A stretch of DNA of 64,000 bases. Source: Augochlora pura. Taxonomy: Eukaryota; Arthropoda; Insecta; Hymenoptera; Halictidae. The notes beneath the pieces are model-generated. The model was given only the letters and a program-made list of their open reading frames with translations, was not told where the DNA came from and did no database searches. Location: positions 14,074,001-14,138,000 of the forward strand of contig NC_135772.1 in assembly GCF_028453695.1 (NCBI RefSeq), written 5' to 3'. Of this stretch, positions 35,908-48,679 are shown piece by piece. The first letter of the stretch is position 1, and each line of letters opens with the position of its first letter. The position numbers and the translations under genes were made by a program.

Positions 35908-37200
35908 ATACGCTGGCGCAGAAGAAAACGGACGCGACGATGCGGTGAAAATCTAAATTATACGATAAGCATGTCGAATCGATTAATTCCGTCCGCTTCT
36001 ATGCGGAGCATAGTTTAATGATGTTCACGAAGATCCGATGATGTTGCACACGGATCAATATTTATCGGAGGCAATTTAACCACGGCTGATCCCCGGCGCG
36101 GGGACTTTCTCCAGGCACGGGAAGATCGATTGGCCGATTTGTCGGGAGACACAGAGTTCCGGCACGCTTCCTTTGTTTTACGTAATTTCCGCGCCAATAT
36201 TAGCACGCTGCGTTCCGTCGGCGTGTTCCGTTTTCGAGTCGACTTCGTGTATTGGTTTGTGTGTTCTTCGCAAACAAACCAATCAATACCGATGCCTTAA
36301 CCCTCTTCCCGGCTCCGCAAGATCTCCCTCATTTTAAAGCGACCGCGGAAAAAAAAAACCCGTTTCCAAACTAAACGTAGGGGAAATTCGCCAAACGTCT
36401 ACTAAATGTCCATATAAATCGTATTACACGAATTAATTTGTCATTGTTTATTGGACCGCGTCGCTTTTTATCAGATCTGTTGCTTTTCGTTAGATCGCGT
36501 CGTCTGAAATGTCGGATTCCTTTTTGCAAAGAAGACATTTTTTCGTCGCTACTCGATTGAATTAATAAAATGTTTTTTCTAGTTTAAAAATTACTTTCTC
36601 TTCCTCTTTAAATAATTCGACATTATATTTTATACTATTTAATATACTATCACAAGCCTCATTTTTGTCATATTAGATTTTATATTCGATTGAAAAAATC
36701 AGATAAGATTCAAATAACAAACGATATCATTTTCCAAAATCCTCAATTATAAACCAGGTTAGTGTTCTTATTTTTAAGTGTTCCTTATTTTTGTTATTCT
36801 CCGAAAATGTGTTTAAAAAGCGGTACAACATTTTACGATTTTATTAATTACAACATTTATTTTTACGAAGTACTGAAATGTCTAATAAAAAAAACATTGA
36901 TATCCATTACTTTAAGAATGATAATTCGATGGTGTAATTCACAACATTTTGGCAATCGACTAAAAAGTTAAACTAGCACCTTGCAGCACCGAGTCCTTGA
37001 ATAGAATTGACAGGTTTAATATTTATTCAGGTACATTTAAAAGAGATAAAAACAAATAATTAATGTCGTGTAATGACTTCTTGCGAATCAACAGGAAGTT
37101 ATTGAAAAATAGCAAACATATTGCACCGAGTCTTACGTTGACTTCACTAACAATAACTACATGCAATACTTATTAGCGAATTATGACGAATTATTAACGA
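35908..37200. other. Mixed non-coding stretch
   Basis: GC-rich between 35910 and 36340, AT-rich after. It contains the hairpin at 36251-36283. No coding frame recognised. Confidence 0.45.
36251..36283. repeat. Perfect 10-bp inverted repeat
   Basis: ATTGGTTTGT faces ACAAACCAAT across a 13-base loop. The stem can form a short hairpin. Not followed by a T-run, and no known RNA family is recognised. Confidence 0.7.
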
Positions 37201-39050
37201 ATTATTAACTCATATGACGTTAGTTGATGTAGGTAAGAACAATGACATTCGATCCAATGGCTCAAAGAAACCAACCCCCGCGGAGTCAAATATTCTCGTG
37301 GCGAATACGCGGTTCGAAATGATTGTGCTCCACGGTGGTCACGTAAGTGCGTTATTATCGCAATGTAATGTAGGTCGGGCGCAAACAGACCACGTTTTTT
37401 CCATCGATTAATTATCGCAGGAATACTATTCCCGCGGTATCTCGACGATTACCCCGCCGCGGCGGACCTCGATCGTCGTAAGGTGGCGGCTACGGTTTTA
37501 TCTGAAGGGGGTCGAGGACCCATTATCGGACACCGCGGGAAACACGAGCAAATACGGCAGCGGTATCGATTGCTTTTTCCAATTCGCGGATATTGAATGA
37601 TCGTTGGCTCGGCAGCCGAAACACCGTGACAATTATGGCGATTTTTCTATGTACGCCGGTTACACGAATTTCGAAATGAAAAGGGGTGCATGAGCGTACG
37701 TAGCAGTTCGGTGGTCTGCGTTATAGTATTAACAATTCTAATATTAACCTCTAATTTTAGTATTAACAATTTTATTGTAAATTATAGTGTTCAGTGGTGT
37801 TGCAGAAGAATTGTCGATTTTTTAACTGTTGTCATTTCGTAAATGGGAGTCGCATAACAACGAATTTGGTTCCAAAAGGTGAGAAAGTGTTTTCTTCGAA
37901 AATGCTTCGATTTGATACGTTATTAAAACATTGATAACTGTTTCAAATTTTTGTTTCAGATTATGCGATTCTTGGAAATGAATTATAAAAATATTCACGA
38001 CTGAGCAACGAGTAAAAACAATCGCATTTCGCCTACGAAATCATTTTGGGGCTGGGCGAAACGGAAGAACTGATTGACATAACCTTAACATTGAAGCGTG
38101 AGTATACAAAAAAACTGTAATTATATTTTCCATTCCTTGTTACACGCATTTATTTTCTAAACTCTTACAATACATATTAAGTTATTAAATATCCAGAGAT
38201 AAAATACAGTAGGCACAATTGAATCGAATTTGGTTCTTTCCATTTTCGATACGAAACATACTGTTCCATACACAGTTGAGATAGAAGACAGAATACAAAA
38301 ATCAATACCCCTGCTATTATAATATTTCATTTATTTATTTATAATATTTCAAATTTAAATCGACGTATTACGCGAAGGTAATCAGACAAGACATCATATC
38401 ATAACGATTGCTTGACATCGAAACCGATGAGAATCCCAATTATGTTTGCCCCGACCCGATACGTCGATCATAATCAAAAAAATGTTCATCGCAAGAAAGA
38501 AGAAGAAGAAGAAGCGATGCAAATAAGAGTAAAAAGAGGTTCGCGGCGCGCTCCTCCCGACGACCGGGCGCAGAAACGAGCGTGAACCGGGCGGTGGCGC
38601 GTTCAAATCCACCCTCTACGGACAAAGGGAAGCGCGGCGATATGTACAAACCAACGGAAGCGTGTTGAACCCAGGAAGCGAGGCGAGAATTTCCGGGGAA
38701 ACATTCGGAAATCGTCGAACGCGTCTATCCGCCGTTCCGGAAACGTGATTTCGCCCGGCGAACCTCAGCCCCCCTGAGCCCCGCGGGACGCCGTTCGCCG
38801 GCGAAGGCGTCGAAATTCTTGCAGCCGCCCTTTCGACGCTGAATTTGCGCCCGCGAGTCAATTTTCCATTCCTCGGCAAATACTCGATGCCTGTTTATAA
38901 ACGGGCGGAGGGGCGGCCACACGACGAAACGTTCCACGTTGCCGGAAACGGTTCGCATTTTTTTTACACGCTGATGGCACCAGTAATTAACCGATTCCCA
39001 TCGGCAAACGGAATAAACTGCACACGCTGGTTATTAACGATCATCGTTTA
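37201..39050. other. Alternating GC-rich and AT-rich non-coding blocks
   Basis: GC-moderate at 37200-37720, AT-rich at 37721-38390, GC-rich at 38430-39050. A (GAA)n tract lies at 38494-38514. Frames of 60-90 codons on both strands in the last block overlap and show no domain. Confidence 0.4.
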
Positions 39051-40020
39051 ATTCATCGTTTTTAAGATCAGTTAACTATCACGACGCACGTGTATTAAAA
39101 AACATCACGAAACGGAATTAAAATATTTCTGTTTTTATTTAATATATTTATATACATACTATTGCATTTGTAACAGAACAGATTGATAAATTAATGATAA
39201 TGTTAATTTGGAAATTGAGAAATATCATTTTGGGTTGGACTGAAATTAAGAAAAGAATTCTTCACATTATGGAAATTATTGTGAACAAAATTTACAAACT
39301 ATTTAAATTGCGAAAGTAATGGAAAGAAACTTTTGCTATACTGAAAATGTTGGTTAATTGGAATATTAAAAGATTTGGAATATTAACGAGTAGGAATAAA
39401 AAAATGAGGAACATTAAAATAGTTCAACGTTATAGTTTAACAATTCTTGTAATGATACCACAATTTTTAATATCAGTAAAAATTTTAAATTGCTAAACTA
39501 ATTTTCGAAACTGAGCCATCGATAATATCGTTTTCTTATTCCCAATAATCAGAAACCACGTGACTGCAGAGGGGGTAACACAAACGCTGCCACAGAATCA
39601 TTTAGATCTATTTTCACCGTGAAATCGTGCACTGCAGTCTCATCCCCTCCATCGACGCCGGATTGTGTGGATAAGGGTTGCTCAATTCGCGACGATCTCC
39701 TGATTCCAGAGCATATTTAGAGAGGCATCGGTTTTATTTGTTGGCTTGAAAAACATCCCCCAGGATCGTCGTATTAGCTCATCCCCCTTCTTTCAGTCAA
39801 CAAAGAAACATTAACGGCTAATTCCGCTCTCGACACTGTCGCCTATCAAATACGGTTCACCGTTCAACAATAAATTAACTTGAACGTACACACTAAATAT
39901 AATAACAATAAATTGATCGAATGAACCGCGACCCGTTCGTTCAAAAGATCCATCCTCCTTGGCGGATACCTCGGCGAAACATCCGGCGATCGATCCGGAC
40001 GCAGACAAAGCGACCAATTA
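39051..40020. other. AT-rich stretch grading into a GC-moderate block
   Basis: No gene recognised. The block at 39540-40020 has balanced composition and could be conserved non-coding DNA. Confidence 0.4.
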
Positions 40021-40640
40021 CGGGCTGTCTAGCGTCTCGTTCGCTTTTTCATACGTTGCGACTTTAAAATGGCGGCTTGCCCTTGATTACAATCGCGCCG
40101 GACCAGCGCTGAAGGAGAGCGGTGGCGGGGGGGTTTAAAGACGACGATAACGATGTCCAGGAAAGTGATAGGGGGGGTGGTAGACCGTCGCAACGGTGAC
40201 GGTAACTCGTCAGGGGATGGGAGTGACTCGAGTGGTTGGGGGTTACGTAGCGAAAGGGGGACAACGAGTGGGGTCTGAAGGCGCTGCGGGGAGGGACAGC
40301 GGGGAGGAACCACCCACGGAGCGTAGAGAGTCCGACAAAGGCTTCGCCACTTGTCCGATCTCTTGGATCTACGCAAATAGACGCCCACGAAGCCGGCTTT
40401 TAACGTTCTCCGTTCCTCGTCAGGTTCTTTTCTCTCCTCGCTGACTCGATTCCACGTTCGCGTCTACTGCGCGCGGCGCCTCCGATGGCGCACCTGTTTC
40501 GGTCTCCTTCGGATCTCTGCGAATCCTACGGTCCCTTGTAATCGGTCGAACCTCCTCGCGATCTACATTTTCCGACCAACGGATAGCAGTCGCGTCATTT
40601 TGTCGACTTTCGCGAGCATGGTAGAACGTGTACAATTCTC
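40021..40640. other. GC-rich island with G-runs
   Basis: G7 runs on plus near 40125 and 40170 and a G-rich stretch to 40310. Overlapping frames of 119, 82 and 71 codons on the two strands have no recognisable domain. Possible regulatory island. Confidence 0.4.
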
Positions 40641-41845
40641 ATTTAGTATGAATTTACATTAGTTCGCATATTATCAGGTTAAACGTTCCTTTTTATAATC
40701 TTTGTCAAAATGTCGAAGCGTGGTGCAATAATATTTTGTTAAAGAATTTGTTACATCTTTTAACTAACGATTTAAGTAGTGACGATGAAATGGTAGTTTA
40801 TTTTCGCAATGGTAAAAATGCGATCATGCAAGAAACATGATTTTAAAAACTATTACAGCTAGTAAAACTCGTGATACATATTTATGAAAATATAAATCTT
40901 ACACAGTTCTCCTAAATTAAGACACAATTTTACTCTTCCCTTGTCATGGCAAGATTTAATAAAGACTTGTTTAATAAAGTCTTGTTTTATCAGGAAAATT
41001 CTTAAGGGTGAAGAAGTTGCCACGATAAGATCGATAACCATCGAGTGTCCAGTCTAATTAAAAATATTACGCTATAAATTCTTAAAAGAAATATTAGAAT
41101 CTTGCGTTATAACAATACTTGCTAAATGTAATTTTAATTGAATAATTATCTATAAACGATTCTCCATTTTACTAAGCGATAAAACGAGTACAGTCAATTC
41201 TTTCCCTTCTTATATGTTAAAGCCAGTACAGGGCACGTGACCTACGGAAAGTTTTTAAATACGTTAAAACTTCCGTAGGTAATTCGTTCCAATTGAACGA
41301 ATCACTCATCGATCCGAGCGTCAACGTCGCGTCGTAGCCCGGAACACTACGCCGAAAAGCATGTTCATGCTAACGACATGCAAACAAACCGTGCGTGTTC
41401 GATTCTCGCCAGGTAGTCGGGTAATCCACCTACGTAACCGTACGTATGTGTTCCTATTTTTTGTTTTTCATTCACGGAAAGGTGAAACAGCTGCGACGAT
41501 AGTTGACATCGTTGATTTTTCAATGACGAGAACAGTAGCTTGCTTTATTTCACGTGGAACGTGTTATTCATCGTACGATCGAATGCTAATGTTTCCATCG
41601 ATCTATTTACAATGAGAAAGGATAGCGACACTATTAATTCGAACTACATATGTCGATTTATGGATAATCTTGTCATTTGTAATTTTCTATTGCGTCTGAG
41701 CGTACAGATGTCAGATCGTACAAAACTTGAACGTAATTTTAACACCTTGATGTACCATTTTCGCCACATTTACTGCAATTAGGAATTTTTCGATTGGTAT
41801 AATTTCTTCGAACGGATAGAATATTAATGTTTATTCCGTCCCTAA
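40641..41845. other. AT-rich non-coding stretch with a double hairpin
   Basis: The hairpins lie at 41240-41302. No gene recognised; frames at 41361-41782 show no known domain. Confidence 0.45.
41240..41302. repeat. Two adjacent hairpins
   Basis: ACCTACGGAAAGTTTT (41240) faces AAAACTTCCGTAGGT (41266-41280) with a single bulged base and a loop of about 10 bases. One base further on, ATTCGTTC (41282-41289) faces GAACGAAT (41295-41302) across five bases. Too short for a typical microRNA precursor. It could be a structured RNA element, a protein-binding palindrome or a decayed element end. Confidence 0.6.
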
Positions 41846-41850
41846 ATTTA

Positions 41851-41920
41851 CTAGAATGCTCAAATCTTAATAACAAGGGATTAGAATGTTAAAATCTTAA
41901 TAACAAGGGATTAGAATGTT
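41851..41920. repeat. 30-bp tandem repeat
   Basis: Units start at 41851, 41881 and 41911 (partial) with the pattern TTAGAATGTTAAAATCTTAA then TAACAAGGGA. The first two units differ at four positions. Confidence 0.9.
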
Positions 41921-42336
41921 ATTCTAATTTTAAAGAACAGAATAACATTTATACTTAATAGTTTGTTATTATTAATATCCATCACGAGTTGGACCAAGTA
42001 CGCTAAGGGGTTAATACCTCGTTTCGTAACTTCGTGCCTCGATAAGTCCTCGATAGTCCTTAAACTACCAGTCGTCGACTCGACGATATTTCTGTCCTTA
42101 AACGTTTCGTTGTTAACGGATACCAACAATATGTTTTCCATACAAAGAGTTACACACGTTACTATGAACGACACGAGAAAACATGCAACGAGGCAAATGT
42201 TTGCCTCCCAAGGTGCAACGATCGCGACAGAGAAAATGAACGACTCGTCAGGGTCGTATTTTTCTATGCGCGTAACGATCGTCTGAAAAGCCCGCGGAAC
42301 AACTTCCCGCCGGCAGAGTAAATCCCCGATCTCCAT
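41911..42336 (-). CDS. Unrecognised open frame with one predicted membrane segment (doubtful)
   Basis: A minus-strand frame of 141 codons from a true ATG at 42336 to a TAA at 41911. Residues about 33-73 are hydrophobic, with FLVSFIVTCVTLC at the centre, and could form a single membrane span; acidic and basic residues lie on either side. No signal peptide at the very N-terminus and no family match known to me. Against it: the last codons run into the 30-bp repeat, the plus strand is also open for 107 codons over the same bases, and no flanking gene supports it. If real it might be an exon, since TTTTCAG near codon 17 could serve as an acceptor. Confidence 0.2.
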   Translation of the reverse strand: MEIGDLLCRREVVPRAFQTIVTRIEKYDPDESFIFSVAIVAPWEANICLVACFLVSFIVTCVTLCMENILLVSVNNETFKDRNIVESTTGSLRTIEDLSRHEVTKRGINPLAYLVQLVMDINNNKLLSINVILFFKIRITF

Positions 42337-42339
42337 TTC

Positions 42340-43250
42340 TGGAGAAACGGGCTCAAGTTGGAGGGGTTGACTGGTTTTTAGGGTTAGCGGCGAGCGATAG
42401 TGGGGGGGGCGGGGCGTCGCTAATTAGTCGTGCGGAGCGGTTGGCGCAAAATTTGCGAGAGAAATCTGAATGAACGTGCCTTGAATCGTGCTACGCGGTT
42501 AATACAAATGTGTATTACCGAGCAAATAAATAAATATTTGGTCATGAGCGGAGCAACTCAAATATGTTCAAGCAATGTCAGCAGCATCTCTGTTTGTCCC
42601 TCTCTCTCTCTCTCTCGCTCTCTCTCTTTCCCTCTCCCCCTCGTTCCCGTTCTCTCTCTCCCTCTCTCCCCTTTTTCACCCTCTTCTCTTCCTCTTCTCC
42701 TGCTCCACGCGCACACATACATGCATACATACACCGAGAGGGACACACGTACGCCGTGCATATAGACGAACGCGCACACGAGAGAGGATTATTCGTAGGA
42801 GCAGGCGGAAAATCCACGCACACGAAAGCGAAAAGGAAACGCAGCCACCGTGGAAACAGTGTTCATTGGCTTCAGGTTTGATTCTCCTTTTTTCCTCCTT
42901 GTCGTTTTTCCGATATTTCTGTCCCGCCTCGTTCCCATGGCTCGCCCGTGCGCGCGAGTGTAATTCATCTGTTTCATTGTCGTGGCGTTACTCTGTTTTA
43001 TTCTGGCCATTTCCTACCGCGCGGGACTCAATGTTTCTCTGCACCCCCCCCCCCCCTAGTCCCTCCCCCATTTTCATCTCGGTACAAGTTTCTCTTGATC
43101 CTGTCGTTGATTCCCCTTGTCCTATATTGTTGACTTCTGCACGCTGCGCCGTTCCCCTTTTCAATTCTACTGTTAGCTCATTGGTTTCTGGTTACAATTA
43201 GTTCTATACCGTTGTCTTGAGCGTGCCGCGAGTATTACCTGCGAGTATTT
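42340..43250. promoter_or_regulatory. CT-rich and GC-rich island, possible promoter
   Basis: G8 run near 42402, a (CT)n tract at 42599-42628 within pyrimidine-rich sequence to about 42710, CG/CA-rich sequence to 42830, and a C13 run at 43044-43056. The 208-, 111- and 105-codon frames on plus are Ser/Leu/Pro-rich products of the repeats. The architecture resembles the islands at 6.6 and 16.4 kb; promoter activity is inferred. Confidence 0.3.
42599..42628. repeat. (CT)n microsatellite
   Basis: Fourteen to fifteen CT units with one interruption. Confidence 0.92.
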
Positions 43251-44020
43251 CGATGAGTTGGAAGAATTCTGATTTTTTTCTTTTTGGCAAAGTCGTATCG
43301 AGAGAAGGCTAGGACTCTTCGTTTAGGATAAACGAAATAATCACCTTGCTGTAGACATTGCATTCTGAATTATCACAAAATCATATTTAAATTGTAATTT
43401 ATGTTTATAACTTCTTACGTATCTAACGAATTATATTATACTATATCGATTATACTACCTTGACTAAAGAAGATATTTAAATGGCAACCTTTAAGTAAAC
43501 CAGCCTATTTAGAGAAAGAAAATATTCTTTTTTATAATAGGACATGAGATCCGACATAAATTTTTATTATCTAATTTACAGAATAAAGTATTTACCATAT
43601 TAGGGATTTTATTATATTCCAACGAAGGAATAAATCTTATTAGGTTTTTTTAAACATTGTTTCCATCCAAGTTTAATATCCAAGTGCATCCAAGCAGTTA
43701 AACATATTTTAGCAATCTAGTATTTTATGCAATAAACACATCAAATCTGCAGTATATCTATAACATAATTCATTTACAAAAACAGTGTTTTTAAGTTTTT
43801 AAACAGTGTCGAAATACAGTTCTTCGGATCTGTAAAGAGAACAGTTAACCGGTTAATCAAGTTATACCGTTTTGAAAAAATGTTTAACATTTTCGCGACC
43901 GACTGTATGTCGCGGAGTGAAGATTCACGCGAAAAGCGGGCCCATTAGTCGCATCCCACCCTAGCTATCCGCGTTTCTCAATTTGAATTTCAGCTCCCTG
44001 TCCACGCCCTCCTCCTTTCA
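43251..44020. other. AT-rich non-coding stretch
   Basis: No gene recognised. TTAACCGGTTAAT at 43847-43859 holds another Grainyhead-type AACCGGTT core. Confidence 0.5.
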
Positions 44021-44023
44021 CCG

Positions 44024-44100
44024 GTGTGTGTGTGTGTGTGTGCGCGGGGGTGTATGAGTGTGTGTCTGTGTGTGCACGCGTGTGCATGTGTTTGCGCGCG
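44024..44100. repeat. (GT)n microsatellite and GT/GC-rich tract
   Basis: About nine GT units at 44024-44042, followed by degenerate TGTG/GCGC sequence to about 44100. Alternating purine-pyrimidine sequence of this kind can adopt Z-DNA. Confidence 0.92.
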
Positions 44101-44339
44101 GTGCGTGAGTTTCTACCATTATAACAGCGTTATACGCACGAGAATACACAGAGATCCGTATCCACGTAGGACGGCAGGCGATAGCGTTCGGGTACAATAT
44201 GTACTCAGTCTACCCCACGGTTGACTCTTGGTATTTGATTCTTGAATCATTTTGTGTACGAGAGGAGCGGTTAATCGTAGGTTAAATATTTTGGCCAATC
44301 GAAGCTTGACGCGCCAACGCGGACCCGTCGATGTCGGCT

Positions 44340-44340
<1 letters not shown>

Positions 44341-44370
<30 letters not shown>
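44341..44370. repeat. (CGA)n microsatellite
   Basis: Ten uninterrupted CGA units. On minus the frame at 44119-44499 reads it as a Ser run; that frame has no recognisable domain. Confidence 0.95.
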
Positions 44371-46600
44371 TCCGGCGTCCGACACCAGACATCGACCTCT
44401 CGATTGATCGAATGAAACTGTATACCAACTGCCCAAAGTAACATTTATCCGACTACAAAAGAACTTTCTCCGTGGAGGCTCAAATAATAAAAAATTCATG
44501 CCGAAATTATTTTAACTCATCATTTTTAAGTATTATAAATGTCTGTTATTTCCAGGATTGTCTTCTGTCACACACTTATTTTTTAAAATACAGATTTTGT
44601 ATTTATTTAATAATTATCTCGCATCTATATGCTTCGTACATCGATACGATAATAACGTCGTAGTCTTAATAGCATTAATATTATAATTATATTGACATAT
44701 TATCACATTAATTTTACAACACTAAGCTAATCATATTATCGTATAAATACATTGATCAAAATTTTAAATATTATTTATTATTATATGGTATAATCGCAAT
44801 AGATTAGCTTAGGCACAAATAAGTCACGTTACATGGTGTCGACGTTGACAGATTAAGCAATGTAAAGTAGAGCCCCGGTTAGTTTTCTCAGCTACTGGAA
44901 TTGTGAAAGTTTGGCGTTCAGTTTTCGAAATTACAGTATGCTATTTTGTCCTCAAATAGATACACGGAGCATATAAATGTACGAAAGACGTTTATCTCGT
45001 TCAGCAAAGAATGATTATGCAGAGACTTCTTCTATCTAATCGCTGCTGTTTGTTGAAGACGGAAGGTCATGCTTTAAATAAAGATATTTGCCGTTCCTTT
45101 CTCGCCTCGCTTGTGCTCCGAGAATGTTGCTATAGCGATCGCCGCACGATCTCCGAACTTTATCTGCCGAAATATTTCAGATCATCTCGGTCAACGTTTA
45201 TGGTTTCTGTGAAGAAATTCAGCGAAAGTTGAACGGCAGTTCAGCATGTATGCTGAATAACTTATATTAATCATAATGAATAATAGTTAAATTTTATTCC
45301 AAATAAAAGTTATTATAGTAGCTAGAAGAAAGTAAACTTTGAATAATAATTTCTAGTGTAGATGTGAGCCTTGACATTTTTATAATGACATAAACAAAAG
45401 GTTATAAAATGACAGAAGCATATGATTATAAAAATTACATTGGTATGTTTGGTTATTAAATAAAATTAATACATTCGAAGTAGCTCTTTAATTTACCAAA
45501 GTTATTATTCCAATCGTGTTTAGGTTAGGCGTGCACTTTTATGATAACCGCTAGCGAAACTACATAGGATATGCAGGCACACATATAATGTGTTAACTGT
45601 TTGGTTACAGCGGGCCGAGAAAATTTATTCAGTGGCCGTCAAAATGACGAAATAACGCTTCTTGAGCTCGTTTCGAGGATGCGGGAGGAGGACCTATTAA
45701 TGGGGCACCGAACACTTGTGCAAACCCAACGAACCTGTCGCTGTTGACACGCGATTCTGACACGCGGCGTCGACGATTTCGATCCCGGGGCACCGCCACG
45801 ATTGTTTAAATAGGCTTGACAGGTAAGGTGCCAGTTTCGTTTCCGAACCCGCGCGGAGTAATTAATCACTCGGAACAAATTAGAAATACTCGGCAGAAAT
45901 TTTAGGGAACTGTGGAAAGTCTACGGAAAATGTACAAAACGTATTCGTACACCGAACTTCCGATTTTCATTGAATATGTAAATTTAAATATGTAAATTGT
46001 CAAGATTTCGTAAAAAAAGAGAAGTACCACTATAAATTTCTACTTATTTTACTGCTTAAGACATATTTCTTCTTTTAAGATATTTTTGCAAAATATGTCG
46101 GATCCTACATTGGAAGATTGAGGTATTCTCTTGACAATAAGTTTTCAAACTTTAGTTTAGTTTCAAATTTTAATCGTGTTATTAAGCTTTGAGTGAAAAG
46201 TACACCTGCTGTCTGTTTTACGGTAATACACTTGGGCTTTACACGGTCGAACTTGTTCCTCGCTTCTGTTCTGTAAAACAACTGACAAAAATCGCACGTC
46301 AAGTTTTGAGAGGTTGTTTTAAAGGAGAAGTCTTCAAATCTGTGGTAGATTCGTACATGATCAGAATTTTTCAATGCTTTTGAAAACGTTTCAATTTGCA
46401 ACATTCTCGAGTAACCTTGTGTCCTTAGATTTGTGTGTAAATTGTTAATTTTGCGACGGATGATCCAAGCATGAGAACCCTTGTAGTTTTTCTAGAAAGC
46501 ATATGCTTAGGAAAATAAAAAAGATAACACAATAATTCACTTACTCATTTATTATACATTTTATTTTTCAAGAACGATCACACCTGCATTAATTGAGGAT
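44371..46600. other. AT-rich non-coding stretch
   Basis: No gene recognised. An 18-bp palindrome TTCAGCATGTATGCTGAA lies at about 45240-45257. A GC-richer block at 45610-45900 has a 79-codon minus frame without a known domain. Confidence 0.5.
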
Positions 46601-48550
46601 CGTGAATGCATATCACTTAATATATATTATTAATATATATTATTATGTTATATATATATAACATTTGCTTGATTAAAAAGGTTTCGCTAAAAATGTCTGC
46701 TGGAAAAATTTTCATAATAACCTTGTCGAAGAGAAAGTCAGAAACCAATTTTCACTGCATAGTATAATTTATGTGTATCTCAAATTAATGTAGCAGTGCT
46801 TCTATTTCCTCGAATAACGAAAAACTGTGTTATACAGCGCTGTTACTATATTCTTTTGCTAAAAGTGATCGACCGGGCTTACCATAACATAAAATTATTT
46901 TGGAACATTGGGCGTCTATGAAAACGCACGAACGTCGTCCGACGGAATGCGCGACGGTCGGTACCGCGGATACCGAGCAAAGGTGCTCGCATTTAATAGA
47001 CACTTAATAATCAGCCGGTGTAAAAGCGGGCATGCGAAGCGTCGGCGAAACCGTAATAAAACTCTACTTGTCCCTGGATTCCACGTACAAACACGCACAC
47101 GCAGGCTGAGGGTACGTGCACTCGTTACTAAATCTACCAGCCTTACTGACGATATCTATCCAATCTCTAGGTTCATATCCCACCCCATAAATACATTGGC
47201 TGATAACGGCGGACTACGTTCCGCCGACGATAAGATACACGCTGCGAGAAGAGGAACGTACGTGTCGGCCTACGTGGTGGCAGAAATGAAAAATAAAAAC
47301 ACAGAATTATTCGCGCACTTCGGCGAAATCTCTGTCGTATAGAGTATAGTACGTGCTGCTCCACGTCATATCTTGGTTTTAAATTAGTTAGAGCACTTTT
47401 TGTTTAAAAATTTTATTAAATAGACATGGCGCCTATTAATATTCTGACACTCTGTAAAGCAGAATTAGCTTTAAGGTTGGAACAAACGAATTGAATTTTT
47501 TTAGGAGGTAGAAAGATTATCTTATGAGAATCAGGGGTAATTTTTGAAATGATTACAATTGCTCGGAATATAAATATTACTCGTGAAATGTTTTATTTAC
47601 TTTTGTTTCATTTTCTGATCATTATTTAATCTGTGCGATTATTCAATTTATTATACATGTCTTATTTTATTCATTTTATTAGGACGATGCACTTTTATGC
47701 GTCATTGGTTGCTTTCTAGGATTTAAGGGCAACTGTGAAAAATACCAAAGAGTTATGGTGACATCTACAATATCGTATAATGTCTGTAGAAATAAATTGT
47801 CAATTTAGCGTCCTCGGACGGTTGAATTAACATGGAACAACGGGAACGGAAAGACGTCGAACATCTCACAGTAACCAAAAGCAGAAAATAATTTTTCCAA
47901 CGATTCGGATGGACACGTTGCACAATTTAACACGAATCGAGGGAAATAAAAATTACATAAGGGCAGCAATTTTTAATCGGTCCGACGTGAGATTTTTGTA
48001 AACAATATGTTGCGGTTAAATACTGGAGCTCGTCAAAGTTTCATTAAAAAAAATATCATAAACAAGGGTTTAAATACTTTCGAAATAAACATGATGTACA
48101 GAATGAATATTTTTTTGATGAAATTATAAATATATTTAAGGGATGTTCTTAAACGACGTTGAGTGCGTAATATAGAATATTATGAACTCGTTCACTTTAC
48201 AGGTTCATTGTGCCTCTTGTCGTCGATTAATAATCCTGTTTATTTTGTCAGTTTTACTTCGTGAAATGTTTTCAATAAACATTGTTGAATATTGATCGTA
48301 ACTGTGAATGAAACATGACGCATGGAACAGTGGACGTATTAAATAATTTTAGCGCGTCGTGCTGCACAATAAGGATGCAAAATAACTGATAAATCATGTT
48401 CCATACCTCGATAAAATTTTATATTAAACTTTTTGATTGTTTGTCTTTTGAGACAGACAAGTGTAGCTGCCATGTTCTTACCTGAGTGAATTATTTATTA
48501 TCTGCGTAGTTAATTCAGATCACATATTTCTCAGTATTTGAGAAATTTTC
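46601..48550. other. Mixed non-coding stretch
   Basis: (AT)n/ATT-rich tract at 46619-46665. The 144-codon plus frame at 46908-47342 starts at TTG, overlaps minus frames of 60 and 63 codons, and has no recognisable domain. The rest is AT-rich. Confidence 0.45.
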
Positions 48551-48553
48551 ACG

Positions 48554-48622
48554 TTATTATTATTATTATTATTATATATATTATTATATATATTATTATA
48601 TATTATTATTACTTTTATTATT
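48554..48622. repeat. (TTA)n/(TA)n microsatellite
   Basis: TTA units with interspersed TATATA blocks, directly visible. Confidence 0.95.
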
Positions 48623-48679
48623 ATCGTATTCTGCAAATCTTGAAGCCATGCATACGTTGTTTCACTCAATCTATATTAA

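Noticed and set aside
41390..41425. tRNA-like B-box word (GTGTTCGATTCTCG)
   Set aside because: No matching acceptor, D-arm or anticodon arm could be built upstream.
43044..43056. C13 homopolymer
   Set aside because: Likely a simple slippage tract and possibly a base-calling length error; no function inferred.
42575..43201. 208-codon plus-strand open frame
   Set aside because: It begins in a (CT)n microsatellite and passes through a C13 run; no domain and two alternative frames open as well.
45520..45535. TTAGGTTAGG, the insect telomere unit
   Set aside because: Only two units; no array.
46908..47342. 144-codon plus-strand open frame
   Set aside because: It starts at TTG, has no recognisable domain and overlaps minus-strand frames.
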